From assembly GCA_003539495.1 (NCBI GenBank), contig DPPB01000031.1, positions 1 through 64,000 on the forward strand: a DNA stretch of 64,000 bases, given 5' to 3'. The number at the start of each line of letters is the position of its first letter. Position 1 is the stretch's first letter. Positions 49,103-57,751 of this stretch are shown piece after piece. The translations under genes and the position numbers were made by a program. The DNA comes from Oscillibacter sp. (lineage in GTDB: Bacteria > Bacillota > Clostridia > Oscillospirales > Oscillospiraceae). Under the pieces are notes generated by a model. The model worked only from the letters and a program-made list of their open reading frames with translations. It did not search any database and was not told the origin of the DNA.

Positions 49103-52100
49103 TTACGCCTCCCGCTCCTTACGCTTCAGCACGAAGGCTGCGGCGAGAAGCGCCACGGGCAGGGCGATGACCCACACCAGCACGCCGGTGTCGCCGGTGG
49201 CGGGGGTGTCAGTGCCGGGATTCGTGGGATCGGTCTTACCGGGATCGCTGGGATCGGTCTTGCCGGGATCACTGGGATCGGTCTTGCCGGGATCATCGGG
49301 ATTGGCAGGCGTATTGCCGCCGGTCTGGATGGTCACATCACTCATATCGTACAGGCTGGTCTGGCCATTTAGGAAGCGGTAGTACGACGCCAGGGCGTAG
49401 TAGCCCTGCTCGGTGGCCATACCGTTCCGCTCGCCGTCAGCGGTGTGCTTAAATCCGCCGCCGTCCACATAGAATCCGGCCAGGGCGCCCAAAACAGTGG
49501 AGCCGTTCTTCACAAAGCGGCTGTCTGTGGCGGGGTCGATGCCCAGGGCCGTCAGGGCCACGATAACTTGGGCGCAGGATTCGCTGTTCACGGTGCCCCA
49601 GCTGCCAAAGCCGCCGTCGCTGCGCTGCAGGGTGGAAAGAGCCTCCAGGGCCTTATCCACAGCGGCCTTTACGGTCTCGTTGGTCTTATAGTAGGGGGCC
49701 AGGGCCTGGATGGCCATAGCGGTCATATCGGTGTCGGCGTTCTCGCCGCTGAGGTTCCAGCCGCCGTTGGGAAGCTGGGCATCCAGGATCACCTGAATCA
49801 GCTTCTCCCGGGTCACATCACCCATGGTGGGATAATTGTGGCTATCCAGGGCAATAAGGGTGAAAATGGGGCCGTTGATGCCCTGCTTCTGCACATAGGC
49901 CATGTTATCCAGGCCCTTCAGCAGGTTGTGGCCACCCACATTGGTGACATCCTTGCCGATAGCCGTCAGGGCCAGGATAATGCGGGCGTTGTCGGTGACC
50001 TTCGCCCGGTGCAGACGCTCATTGGCGTCAGCCATGGCCTTCACATACTCCACCACATTGTCATAGTACCCGGCGGGCACAGTGCGGCCACTGCGGGCCA
50101 GGCCGATGACCATCCACTCGCCACCGGTGGAGCCGACGCCGGGGGTACCCAGGGCGGCGATAAAGTCGCCGGTGGTCTTGTAAATCTTCTCCAGACGCTC
50201 GCTCTGCTCGGCCAGCAGCCGGGCATAAGCCGCCTCGGCGGCGGTGAGCTTGTCGTAGTTCTTGACCTCTGCCTTCTGCTCCTCGGTCAGGGCGTCATAG
50301 GCCGCACGGGCCGCCTGGATGGCGCTCTCGGAATCCAGGGTCACCTCGCCGATGGCGTCGATAAGCTTCTCCACAGGCTTGGCGGGCTTCAGAACCGCCA
50401 GGCGAGCCTCGGCGGCGGTGAGCTTCTCATAGCTCTTGACCTCGGCCTGCTGGGCCTCCGTCAGTGCCTCATAGGCAGCCCGGGCGGCGTCGATGGCGCC
50501 CTCAGACTCCAGGGTCACCTCGCCGATGGCGTCGATCATATCGTCCACGGCCTTGGCAGCCTTCAGATCGGCCAGGCGAGCCTCAGCGGCGGTGAGCTTA
50601 TCATAGCTCTTGACCTCGGCCTGCTGGGCCTCTGTCAGTGCCTCATAGGCAGCCCGAGCGGCAGCAATGGCATCTTCGGACTCCAGGGTCACCTCTCCGA
50701 TGGCATCGATCATGTCGTCCACAGGCTTGGCGGCCTTCAGATCGGCCAGGCGAGCCTCGGCGGCGGTGAGCTTGTCATAGCTCTTGACCTCGGCCTGCTG
50801 GGCCTCCGTCAGTGCCTCATAGGCAGCCCGGGCAGCGGCGATGGCCTCCTCGGACTCCAGGGTCACCTCGCCAATAGCGTCGATCATATCGTCCACGGCC
50901 TTGGCAGCCTTCAGATCGGCCAGGCGAGCCTCGGCAGCGGTGAGCACGTTGTAGTTGGTGACCTGCTCCTTCTGCGTCTCCGTCAGTGCCTCATAGGCAG
51001 CCCGGGCGGCGGTGATGGCCTCCTCGGACGCCAGGGTCACCTCGCCAATGGCGTCGATCTTCTCTATAACGTCGTTTACATACCAGCCCTCCAGCTTCAG
51101 GGACAGAGCGGGCAGCTGGGAAACTATAGCAGCAGCACTTGTGCCATACGGATTGTCGATACCGTCACCATAGGATAGGATGCGGTGAGTGGGGACTTTT
51201 GCAAAGCCGCCCACATTGATGGCGCCGGTCAGGTCGAAGCTCAGACCATCCCAATCCTCGGGGATGGTAATCTCAAGCTTCTGGCGGACAGGATTGCCGC
51301 TGAAGTCATACACACCACCCCAGCCGCCGGGATTGGACTTATAATATTTGCCGTCAGCACCCTTGTAGTACAGGGTGAAGTTAAAGTTATAGGCGCCGGA
51401 AATCTTCTCCTTGGGGCTAATGAGGCCATGGAACTGAACGGTCACCTTGTCCCCGGCCTTGAACTCGGTGCCTGCGGGGAGGACCTTGCCGTCCGCATCC
51501 AGGAAGTCATAGCTGACGCCCCGGGCGGTGACCACCTGGTAGGTCTTAACGCCGTCCTTCTCCACGCAGAGGATGTGCCGGCCGGTAGTGAGGCCGGTAA
51601 CCGTCACGGTGCCGTCGGCGGCCACGGTGACGCCCTTGGAGGTAAAGCCGCTAAAGCTCATCTTGTCGGTGACGGTGGAGCGGGCCACGGTGACGGTGCA
51701 GCCTTCCTCGGGCTTAAAGCTGTAGGATGCACCTGCATCGCCCAGGTAGAACAGGATGTCGTGCTCGGCATCCAATGCCTTCTGCGCATCGCTGCTTATG
51801 GTGGCATCCATCCGGTCCATGGTCATGTTGGTGGCAATGGAGGAGCCATCCGCCCCCACGGACACCACGAACACGCCGGTGCACTCCGGCCAGATGGCGG
51901 AGAAGCCGCGGTTTTCCTTGTTGCTGGTCTGGCCCTGCATATGGGTCATGGCGTCATAGGTCACCAGGACGATGGCCGTGCCGGCCTTATTGGCCTTCAT
52001 ATACGCCAGGGAGCTGTTGTTCTCGTCGGGGGTGATGGTCACCACATCGCTGGACTGACCGTTCAGGTCCACCACGGTGTAATGCACATCCGGCAGGGCG

Positions 52101-52114
52101 ATCTGGGCATTCAT
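49103..52114 (-). CDS. DUF4430-type surface protein, C-terminal part after in-frame TAG: repeats, alpha/alpha toroid, sorting signal
   Basis: This 1003-codon frame is in the same phase as the 52133-54601 gene and is separated from it only by one TAG and six sense codons. It has no signal peptide and no ribosome-binding site, so it is best read as the second part of one protein of about 1830 residues. Contents: a beta-rich region (1-345), five 58-residue helical repeats (about 348-640), an alpha/alpha toroid of the terpenoid-cyclase/prenyltransferase type (about 645-935; GGWNLSGENADTDMTAMAIQ, GGFGSWGTVNSESCAQVIVA), a Pro/Asp/Lys wall-spanning segment and a PATGD sorting motif with hydrophobic tail and KRKE. 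The toroid is the fold of the alpha domain of intrinsic factor/transcobalamin. Predicted cell-wall-anchored corrinoid binder. Confidence 0.75.
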   Translation of the reverse strand: MNAQIALPDVHYTVVDLNGQSSDVVTITPDENNSSLAYMKANKAGTAIVLVTYDAMTHMQGQTSNKENRGFSAIWPECTGVFVVSVGADGSSIATNMTMDRMDATISSDAQKALDAEHDILFYLGDAGASYSFKPEEGCTVTVARSTVTDKMSFSGFTSKGVTVAADGTVTVTGLTTGRHILCVEKDGVKTYQVVTARGVSYDFLDADGKVLPAGTEFKAGDKVTVQFHGLISPKEKISGAYNFNFTLYYKGADGKYYKSNPGGWGGVYDFSGNPVRQKLEITIPEDWDGLSFDLTGAINVGGFAKVPTHRILSYGDGIDNPYGTSAAAIVSQLPALSLKLEGWYVNDVIEKIDAIGEVTLASEEAITAARAAYEALTETQKEQVTNYNVLTAAEARLADLKAAKAVDDMIDAIGEVTLESEEAIAAARAAYEALTEAQQAEVKSYDKLTAAEARLADLKAAKPVDDMIDAIGEVTLESEDAIAAARAAYEALTEAQQAEVKSYDKLTAAEARLADLKAAKAVDDMIDAIGEVTLESEGAIDAARAAYEALTEAQQAEVKSYEKLTAAEARLAVLKPAKPVEKLIDAIGEVTLDSESAIQAARAAYDALTEEQKAEVKNYDKLTAAEAAYARLLAEQSERLEKIYKTTGDFIAALGTPGVGSTGGEWMVIGLARSGRTVPAGYYDNVVEYVKAMADANERLHRAKVTDNARIILALTAIGKDVTNVGGHNLLKGLDNMAYVQKQGINGPIFTLIALDSHNYPTMGDVTREKLIQVILDAQLPNGGWNLSGENADTDMTAMAIQALAPYYKTNETVKAAVDKALEALSTLQRSDGGFGSWGTVNSESCAQVIVALTALGIDPATDSRFVKNGSTVLGALAGFYVDGGGFKHTADGERNGMATEQGYYALASYYRFLNGQTSLYDMSDVTIQTGGNTPANPDDPGKTDPSDPGKTDPSDPGKTDPTNPGTDTPATGDTGVLVWVIALPVALLAAAFVLKRKEREA
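50180..51070 (-). repeat. Five tandem 174-bp repeats within the surface-protein gene
   Basis: Each unit encodes about 58 residues beginning DAIGEVTLESEEAI and containing YEALTEAQQAEVKSYDKLTA. The central three copies are nearly identical at DNA level, the outer ones more diverged, which points to recent expansion. They predict three-helix bundles resembling FIVAR-type spacers that extend domains from the wall. Confidence 0.9.
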
Positions 52115-52132
52115 AAAGTTCTCAATGGCTTG

Positions 52133-54601
52133 CTAGCAGCGGAACACGTCCAGCTCCCGGGTCTGGCCCTGCTCCAGGTTCAGATAGCCCTTCTGATTGA
52201 TATTCAGGTATACATTACCCAGGTCATAAACATTCTTATTGAAGCGGTTCACCGTGTCCTTGGTGAAGGACTCGTCCCCAATGTGCAGGTCGTCCTTGGT
52301 CACATTGAAGGTAGCGCCTGCCTTGTACTTGCCAAAGGTCCAGTAGGTCACGCCGTCCGGGTGCTGCACACGGAGGAAGTGGTTCACGCTGGTCTCCGAC
52401 AGGAGGAAAGTGACGGTCATGGTGTCGCCCTCGGTCTTGGTAGACAGAGGCTTGGCGAAGTCATAGACATAGTAGTTGCCGAACTCGCCCATGCTGACAG
52501 TGGACCCGGCGGGGGCGGTGACGGTGACGGGCACGGCCACGGGGATCTTGGCAGTGAGGTCCAGCGCACCTTTATCCGTCGTTTCGCTGCGGGATTTTTT
52601 GACGGTGATGGGATTATAGTCCGCCGCCTTATCCCCCACAGGGGTCAGGGTTGCTTTCAGCGTGTCGCCCTCAACAAAAATGCCGGAGGTGCGGGTGGTG
52701 CCCCAGTTAGTGGAGGTGCCTGGCTCGGCCTTGCGGTTCATGCCGTCGGCGCTGACCACCTGGTAGTCGATGGTGTAGTCGGTGTTCTCGATCCAGCCGT
52801 TGTTGGTGGCATAGATCGCATAGACCCGCTGGAAGGTGATGGCAGTGGTGTCCTCCGCCACGGTGACAACGATGCCGCCGTTATACTGGCCGGCTTCATT
52901 GTAGCCCTGAACCCAGTAGTTGCCCACAGGCAGCTTCACATCGGCATACTTCAGTTTGTAGCCATCAGCCACGGTGGACTTGCCGGCCAGCAGGTCCACA
53001 TCGCCCTTGACGCCGCCGGCATAGCTATACAGCTTCAGGGACGCCAGCTGGGCGCTATGCAGGCCCTTCAGGTCCAAGGTGACCATGGGGATCTCCTTGA
53101 CCTTGGCCGTGGGATTCATCAGCGCATAGACTCCCTCGTCCTCGTTGCTCACGGCGGTGAGATAGCCGGTGAAGCCATCGGCCACGGTAAAGGTGGCCTG
53201 GCCCTTTTTATCGGTGACAGCGCCTTCAATGACGGTGACAGCGCCGGTCTCGGGATCCACCCAGCCCAGCTTGGCCCCCTCCAGGGGCTTGGCCGCAGCC
53301 TTCAGCTCGGCAGGAGTCTTGTGCAGGTAGGCACTCGAAGCGTAGAAGCCGGTGACGGTAGCGGTGACCTTCTGTCCCACATACATCTCGGCGGGAGCAT
53401 CCACCCAGGTATAATAGTCCGACCAGGTGCTGTCATCCGCATACACGTAAAAGTCCACCACGTCGCCGCTGAGCAGCGGGGTATTGGTGACCATGGTGCC
53501 GTTGTAGCCGCCGCCGTAGGAGGCAGGGGTACCGTCATTGGGATACCCCTGGTTTACAAAGAAACCGCAGGCGTAGGTCTCAACGCCGAAAATCTTGGAG
53601 ATCCAGCCGCTGCTGCCCACAGCCAGATACTCCCCGGCTGTTTCCTTGGTAAAGGCTTCACCAAAGACCAGCTCGTGGGCCTTGACCAGGGCGTCCAGGG
53701 CGGTCACTCCCTCCAATGCATCGGTAAAGCCGTATTTCTCGGCTTCAAGGGCGGAAACCTCCACCTCCTGGGGTGCGTGGAGATAGGCGCCCACCATCTG
53801 GGAGCGGAGCGTCACCTTCACGGCGGCAGGGGCCTCCTGGGAAACGGTGATCTTATACTCGTGGGCCTCAGCATCTTTGTTCATGCTGGGCCAGGAGGGA
53901 TCGCCGCACTTGACGGTGATGACCGTTCCGTCGGCCACAGGGATCTTAGCCGTGCGCTTGTACTCCGTGCCGTCCACGCTGGTGCGGACCTGGAAGTTCT
54001 TGTTGGTGGCGGTGGGAGTGACCTGAACGCTGCTGACCTTGGAGGACAGCTTCAGGGTATAGCTGTCGGTGTCCTTGTGAAAGGTGGGGGACAGCTGGCC
54101 ATCGCTGAAGGTCAGGGCCTTGACGGTGGTGTCATTGTTATTCCAGCTGCCGCCCAGGTCGTCGCCATAGGCGCGGGTGTACATGACGCGGATCTCGTCG
54201 CCGGCCTCCAGGGTGCCTGCGGCCACGGTAAAGGCGGCGAAGCCTTCGTTGGTAAACCAATCGTTGAGGGTTCCCATCCAGCCGGAAGCGGAGCCGCCGT
54301 CAAGCTCAGACAGGCCGTTGATCTCGCTGATGTAGGTAGTGCCGGTATGGGTGTATCCCTTGGCGTCCAACGCCTCAAAGACACAGCCCATCATGGTGGA
54401 ATCCCCGGTGAGCTTCACCCAGGTATCCACCAGCGTGCCGGTCCAGGCAGGAGCTTTACCATCCACAGGTTTTGTGAAGGTAGTGTTTTCCACGATGACA
54501 TGGGCCTTGCCCAGGTCAACGGGCGCTGCCAGCACGGAGGTGGGCACCAGGGACAGGGCCATCACCAATGCCAGCAGCAGGGATAAAATCTTTTTCTTCA
54601 T
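52133..54601 (-). CDS. DUF4430-type surface protein, N-terminal part ending at in-frame TAG
   Basis: An 822-residue protein with a signal peptide (1-25, LALVMALSLVPTSVLA). Domains: a first DUF4430 (about 35-165; MGCVFEALDAKGY, NGLSELDGGSASGWMGTLND), a cadherin-like beta-sandwich (about 170-255; SPTFHKDTDSYTLKL), a second DUF4430 (about 265-405; ALDALVKAHE, GWISKIFGVETYACGFFVNQ, LLSGDVVDFYVY) and further beta domains. DUF4430 is the fold of the transcobalamin C-terminal domain. The frame stops at TAG (52133-52135) after RELDVFRC, and coding continues in phase right after it. AAAGGAAATAAG precedes the start. A cobalamin riboswitch lies upstream. Confidence 0.82.
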   Translation of the reverse strand: MKKKILSLLLALVMALSLVPTSVLAAPVDLGKAHVIVENTTFTKPVDGKAPAWTGTLVDTWVKLTGDSTMMGCVFEALDAKGYTHTGTTYISEINGLSELDGGSASGWMGTLNDWFTNEGFAAFTVAAGTLEAGDEIRVMYTRAYGDDLGGSWNNNDTTVKALTFSDGQLSPTFHKDTDSYTLKLSSKVSSVQVTPTATNKNFQVRTSVDGTEYKRTAKIPVADGTVITVKCGDPSWPSMNKDAEAHEYKITVSQEAPAAVKVTLRSQMVGAYLHAPQEVEVSALEAEKYGFTDALEGVTALDALVKAHELVFGEAFTKETAGEYLAVGSSGWISKIFGVETYACGFFVNQGYPNDGTPASYGGGYNGTMVTNTPLLSGDVVDFYVYADDSTWSDYYTWVDAPAEMYVGQKVTATVTGFYASSAYLHKTPAELKAAAKPLEGAKLGWVDPETGAVTVIEGAVTDKKGQATFTVADGFTGYLTAVSNEDEGVYALMNPTAKVKEIPMVTLDLKGLHSAQLASLKLYSYAGGVKGDVDLLAGKSTVADGYKLKYADVKLPVGNYWVQGYNEAGQYNGGIVVTVAEDTTAITFQRVYAIYATNNGWIENTDYTIDYQVVSADGMNRKAEPGTSTNWGTTRTSGIFVEGDTLKATLTPVGDKAADYNPITVKKSRSETTDKGALDLTAKIPVAVPVTVTAPAGSTVSMGEFGNYYVYDFAKPLSTKTEGDTMTVTFLLSETSVNHFLRVQHPDGVTYWTFGKYKAGATFNVTKDDLHIGDESFTKDTVNRFNKNVYDLGNVYLNINQKGYLNLEQGQTRELDVFRC

Positions 54602-54730
54602 CTCTTATTTCCTTTCTTTCGAATTTTATGCAAACGCCTCTATGGCGAATTTGCCGAGGAACGGGGGCGGAGCGGCTTAAACTCCGGCCCCCTATGGAAA
54701 GATGCGGCTGCTGCGCCGCTTCGGCTTGGC

Positions 54731-54942
54731 AAAAAGAAACGCCCGGCTGCCATAGGCAGCCGGGCGCAATAATCCCTTACATTTTGCGCTTCGACCCCGG
54801 TGATGGCAGCGGTCTGGGAGCAGCGCCTTGCGTATCTGACTTAGCCTGTCAAAGCAGGCTTCACAGTGACCGTCTCGCGGGGCTTTTCACCCCATTCCGC
54901 CGCCGGGATAATACCCGGCTCACGCTGTCCCATTATTCGGTT
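54731..54942 (-). ncRNA. Cobalamin riboswitch controlling the surface protein
   Basis: On the minus strand the leader holds the cobalamin-aptamer core: GGAATGGGGTGAAAAGCCCC, GCGAGACGGTCACTGTGA, then AAGTCAGATACGC, in family order. It ends in an expression-platform terminator (GCGCCCGGCTGCC-tat-GGCAGCCGGGCG and a T-rich tail at 54731-54740). Binding of B12 should terminate transcription before the DUF4430 gene. Between the terminator and the start codon 130 bases show nothing else recognisable. Confidence 0.85.
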
Positions 54943-54948
54943 GTCTCC

Positions 54949-54977
54949 ACTTTAACACACCCTGCGGCAAAATACAA
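54949..54977 (-). promoter_or_regulatory. Promoter of the riboswitch-surface protein unit
   Basis: TTGTAT (minus, 54972-54977), 17 bases, TAAAGT (54949-54954); start predicted near 54942. Confidence 0.65.
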
Positions 54978-55012
54978 GCCCCTTTTCGCCATTTTTTTCG
55001 GGGCAGCGCAGA

Positions 55013-55369
55013 CTACTTCAGCCGCAGCGGCAGGCCGCAGAAGATCCGGGTGACGGAGTCCGCCTGCCGGGCCAGAGTGCACACGGCCCGGCCCACCTCC
55101 TCCCGCCATAGGCGCTGGGTCTTATCCATAGGCACCACTCCGCAGGACACGTCCGTGCAAAGCACCACGGCATCCGGCCGCAGGTTGGGCAGCACAAAGG
55201 GCTCCCCGGCGGCTACGGCGGCATACACCGCCTGCTCTAAATAGCAGATGCAGCGGCGGGAGGTGTCAAAGCCGCCGTCATAGCAGGCCAGATCCTCCTG
55301 CGTCAGGTGAAAATGCTCCATAGCGTAGGCCAGCTTCCCCTGATAGGCCCCACCGATGATGAGATCCAT
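55013..55369 (-). CDS. Short CobU-like protein with altered P-loop
   Basis: A 118-residue protein related to adenosylcobinamide kinase/guanylyltransferase: N-terminal MDLIIGGAYQGKLAYA and a C-terminal segment CTDVSCGVVPMDKTQRLWRE ... RIFCGLPLRLK that matches the end of CobU. It is only about two thirds of CobU length, and the P-loop lacks the Ser/Thr after GK (GAYQGKL). A complete CobU is encoded two genes upstream, so this may be a regulatory or degenerate paralogue, or a partner in the kinase reaction. AAGGAGG supports the start. Last gene of the cob operon. Confidence 0.7.
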   Translation of the reverse strand: MDLIIGGAYQGKLAYAMEHFHLTQEDLACYDGGFDTSRRCICYLEQAVYAAVAAGEPFVLPNLRPDAVVLCTDVSCGVVPMDKTQRLWREEVGRAVCTLARQADSVTRIFCGLPLRLK

Positions 55370-55381
55370 AGTCTTTCCTCC

Positions 55382-56122
55382 TTATAACAGCAGCAGCGCG
55401 GCGCTGCCGGCCAATTCACCCAAAGTGATAGCAGCACCGGAGATATCCCCGCACATGCCGCCCAAATTCCGCCGCAGAGAAAAGGCCGTGACGGCAGCCA
55501 CAAAAATAGCCATCGCCGGGGGTAAAAAGCCCCACCCGGAAACCAGCACACCCAGCCCCACGGACACAGCCCCCAAAGCCCATGCGGTGGCGGCGGCCCC
55601 CCGGCTCTGCCCCATGGCATGGTAGCCGCTGGTCTCCAATGGTTTAAGGCCCAGCACCGCCCCGGCGCTGACACACCGGGCCCCGGCGCACACCAGGGGC
55701 AGCGCCCACAGTCTGTCCGCCTCCCCCGGGCAGAGCCACACGCTGTACCCGGCCATAGCCAGCAGCACCAGGCAGATAACGGCAAAGGAGCCCACATGGG
55801 AGTCCTTGAGTATCTCCCGGCGGCGGGCCTGCTCCCGGCGGGAGAGCACCGCGTCACAACAGTCCATAAAACCGTCCAGGTGGATAAAGCCTGTGAGACA
55901 CCAGGGCGCTACCGTCATGCACAGGGCAAAAATGGGTCCCGGCGCAGAAATGCGCAGCAGCAAAAGGCCGATCCCCGCCCAGATAAGCCCCAAAGCGCCG
56001 CCTAAAAAAGGCAGGCACAGGAGCATCTGCCGGTAGCAGCCGCTGTCCCAACGGCGGATGGGGTTGGGAATGGCACAAAACATCCCCCAACACATAGAAA
56101 AGCCGGTGAACCATTTTTTCAT
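55382..56122 (-). CDS. cobS: Adenosylcobinamide-GDP ribazoletransferase (cobalamin synthase)
   Basis: A 246-residue membrane enzyme joining adenosylcobinamide-GDP with alpha-ribazole in the last steps of B12 assembly. Signature HLDGFMDCCDAVLSRREQARRREILKDSHVGSF in part (HLDGFMDCCDA, KDSHVGSFA) plus about six hydrophobic helices. Start overlaps the cobU end by four bases. Confidence 0.94.
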   Translation of the reverse strand: MKKWFTGFSMCWGMFCAIPNPIRRWDSGCYRQMLLCLPFLGGALGLIWAGIGLLLLRISAPGPIFALCMTVAPWCLTGFIHLDGFMDCCDAVLSRREQARRREILKDSHVGSFAVICLVLLAMAGYSVWLCPGEADRLWALPLVCAGARCVSAGAVLGLKPLETSGYHAMGQSRGAAATAWALGAVSVGLGVLVSGWGFLPPAMAIFVAAVTAFSLRRNLGGMCGDISGAAITLGELAGSAALLLL

Positions 56123-56658
56123 ACAGGCAGTTCTCCTTTGTAAACGATGCGGCCCCCGAAGCTCACCTCTGCTACAGCGTCACACACGGCGGCCAGGCTC
56201 CGGTCGATATGGGCCAGGCCCCGGCGATACTGCTCCGTGAGGTCGCCGTAAATCATGGCGTCGGAATAAATATAGTCGCTGACGAACACCATGCTTTTCA
56301 TTCGCCGGGCCAAGGCTGTCAGCTCCCGGGCCACCCGCTCCGGGGCGGTGAGATCTATCGAGCCGTCCGGGCGGAACATCTCATTGGAAAGCAGGGCGGT
56401 GACGCTATCCAAAAGGTAGGTACCCTCCACATCAGCATCCTGCAGTGCCGCCTCCAGCCCCAGGCCGCACTCAATGGTCTGAAAGCCCAGGCCCGAGCGG
56501 CTGGCCACATGGCGGGCAATGCGGCTGCGGTCCTCCTCATCGTGGGGGATCATGGTGGCCAGATAATACAGCTGCCCCGGCCGGCTCAAGTACACGGCGG
56601 TCTGCTCGGCCAGTGTGGATTTCCCGTTTTTACAGCCGCCGGAGAGAAACACGGTCAT
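56119..56658 (-). CDS. cobU: Adenosylcobinamide kinase/guanylyltransferase
   Basis: A 179-residue bifunctional enzyme that phosphorylates adenosylcobinamide and adds GMP. Walker A is SGGCKNGKSTLAEQ (residues 6-19); LYYLATMIPHDEEDRSRIARH carries the guanylylation His region, and YLLDSVTALLSNEMF and FVSDYIYSDAMIYGDL follow. Start 56658 sits just behind the cobT stop; the longer frame lies inside cobT. The end lacks the usual IP-x-K tail, which is instead seen in the short CobU-like protein two genes downstream. Confidence 0.88.
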   Translation of the reverse strand: MTVFLSGGCKNGKSTLAEQTAVYLSRPGQLYYLATMIPHDEEDRSRIARHVASRSGLGFQTIECGLGLEAALQDADVEGTYLLDSVTALLSNEMFRPDGSIDLTAPERVARELTALARRMKSMVFVSDYIYSDAMIYGDLTEQYRRGLAHIDRSLAAVCDAVAEVSFGGRIVYKGELPV

Positions 56659-56659
56659 A

Positions 56660-57751
56660 TCAGAAGCAATCCTTTCCCCGGATGTCATCCAGATAGCTGT
56701 CGTCGATGGCAGCGCCGGCAAAGGTGGCCATGCCCTCGGCGGCGGCGCAGGCCGCCTCCATCACCCGAAAAGCGATGGGGCAGCCGCTGCCCTCTCCCAG
56801 GCGCATGCCCAGGTGCAGCCACGGCTCCAGGCCCAACTCCTTTACAGCGGCGGCATAGCCCACCTCGTGGGAGGCGTGAGAGGCGAAGAAATAGTCCTCT
56901 GCCGCCGGGCACAGCCGCCCGGCGCACAGGGCCGCCACCACGGAGATGAACCCATCGATGACCACCGGCAGCCGCTGCCGGGCCGCCCCCAGGAACACGC
57001 CGCACATGGCGGCTATGTCCAATCCGCCCACCTTGCTCAAAACGTCCAGCACATCGTTTTTGTCCGGCCGGTGCAGGGCCAGGGCGTCGGTGATGACCTG
57101 CTTTTTTCGCAGGAAGCCTGCGTCGGTCATGCCGCCGCCACGGCCGGTGACAGCCTCTACCGGCAGGCCCGTCAGGGCTGCCAGCACCGCTGCGGAGGTG
57201 GTGGTGTTGCCAATGCCCATCTCCCCGGCGCCTAATATGGCCACACCCTCCTCCTTCGCCTGGCGGGCCAGCTCCATACCCGTCCAGACGGACCGGGCCG
57301 CCTCCTGCCGGGTCATAGCGGGCTCCCGCGCTAAATTGCGGGTACCGGGCAGGATCCTCCGGTTCAGGATAGCCGGGCAATCGTATTCATCGGCGATGCC
57401 CACATCCACCACCTGTATCTCATCTCCAAAGTGATGGGCCATAGCGCTCATACCGGTGCAATAGTTTGTCATGTTCACCGCCTGGGCCGCCGTGACGCTC
57501 CGGGGCGTCACGGATACGCCCTCCTCCACCACGCCGTTATCCGCACAGAGGACGATAATGCGGCAGGGGCTATAGACCGGGTGCAGCTTCCCGCTGATGC
57601 CGCACAGGCGGATATAGATATTCTCCAGCGCCCCCAGGCTGCCCGGGGGCTTGGCCAGGGTGCCCTGGTATACCGCCGCCCGGGCCATGGCATCGGCATC
57701 GGCGGGAGTGATATGGGGCAGCTCCTTTAGGAGCCGTTCTTCGTAATTCAT
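56660..57751 (-). CDS. cobT: Nicotinate-nucleotide-dimethylbenzimidazole phosphoribosyltransferase
   Basis: A 363-residue CobT that makes alpha-ribazole phosphate from a lower-ligand base and nicotinate mononucleotide. Motifs: LAKPPGSLGALE, VLCADNGVVEEGVS, LGAGEMGIGNTTTSAA, TGRGGGMTD, FFASHASHEVGY and the catalytic Glu in GMRLGEGSGC. Overlaps the upstream TIM-barrel gene by four bases. No bluB or other lower-ligand synthesis gene is visible, so the base is probably scavenged. Confidence 0.95.
   Translation of the reverse strand: MNYEERLLKELPHITPADADAMARAAVYQGTLAKPPGSLGALENIYIRLCGISGKLHPVYSPCRIIVLCADNGVVEEGVSVTPRSVTAAQAVNMTNYCTGMSAMAHHFGDEIQVVDVGIADEYDCPAILNRRILPGTRNLAREPAMTRQEAARSVWTGMELARQAKEEGVAILGAGEMGIGNTTTSAAVLAALTGLPVEAVTGRGGGMTDAGFLRKKQVITDALALHRPDKNDVLDVLSKVGGLDIAAMCGVFLGAARQRLPVVIDGFISVVAALCAGRLCPAAEDYFFASHASHEVGYAAAVKELGLEPWLHLGMRLGEGSGCPIAFRVMEAACAAAEGMATFAGAAIDDSYLDDIRGKDCF

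Noticed and set aside
49195..49300. Short tandem DNA repeats (GGATCGGTCTTGCCGGGATC-like)
   Set aside because: They encode the Pro/Asp/Lys wall-spanning repeats of the surface protein, not a regulatory array.
50180..51070. Possible CRISPR array
   Set aside because: Repeat period is 174 bp, units are coding and nearly contiguous, and there are no unique spacers.
49445..51178. 577-codon plus-strand frame with internal repeats
   Set aside because: Mirror of the tandem repeats of the surface protein on the other strand; no independent support.
52133..52135. Pyrrolysine or general amber recoding as default explanation
   Set aside because: TAG ends other genes in the window normally (for example coaX) and no recoding signal is visible; a nonsense change is simpler, though suppression is left as a check.
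51185..54586. 1133-codon plus-strand open frame
   Set aside because: Antisense to the DUF4430 surface-protein gene; composition (His/Gly/Val/Leu-rich, no domain) is typical of a shadow frame in GC-rich DNA.
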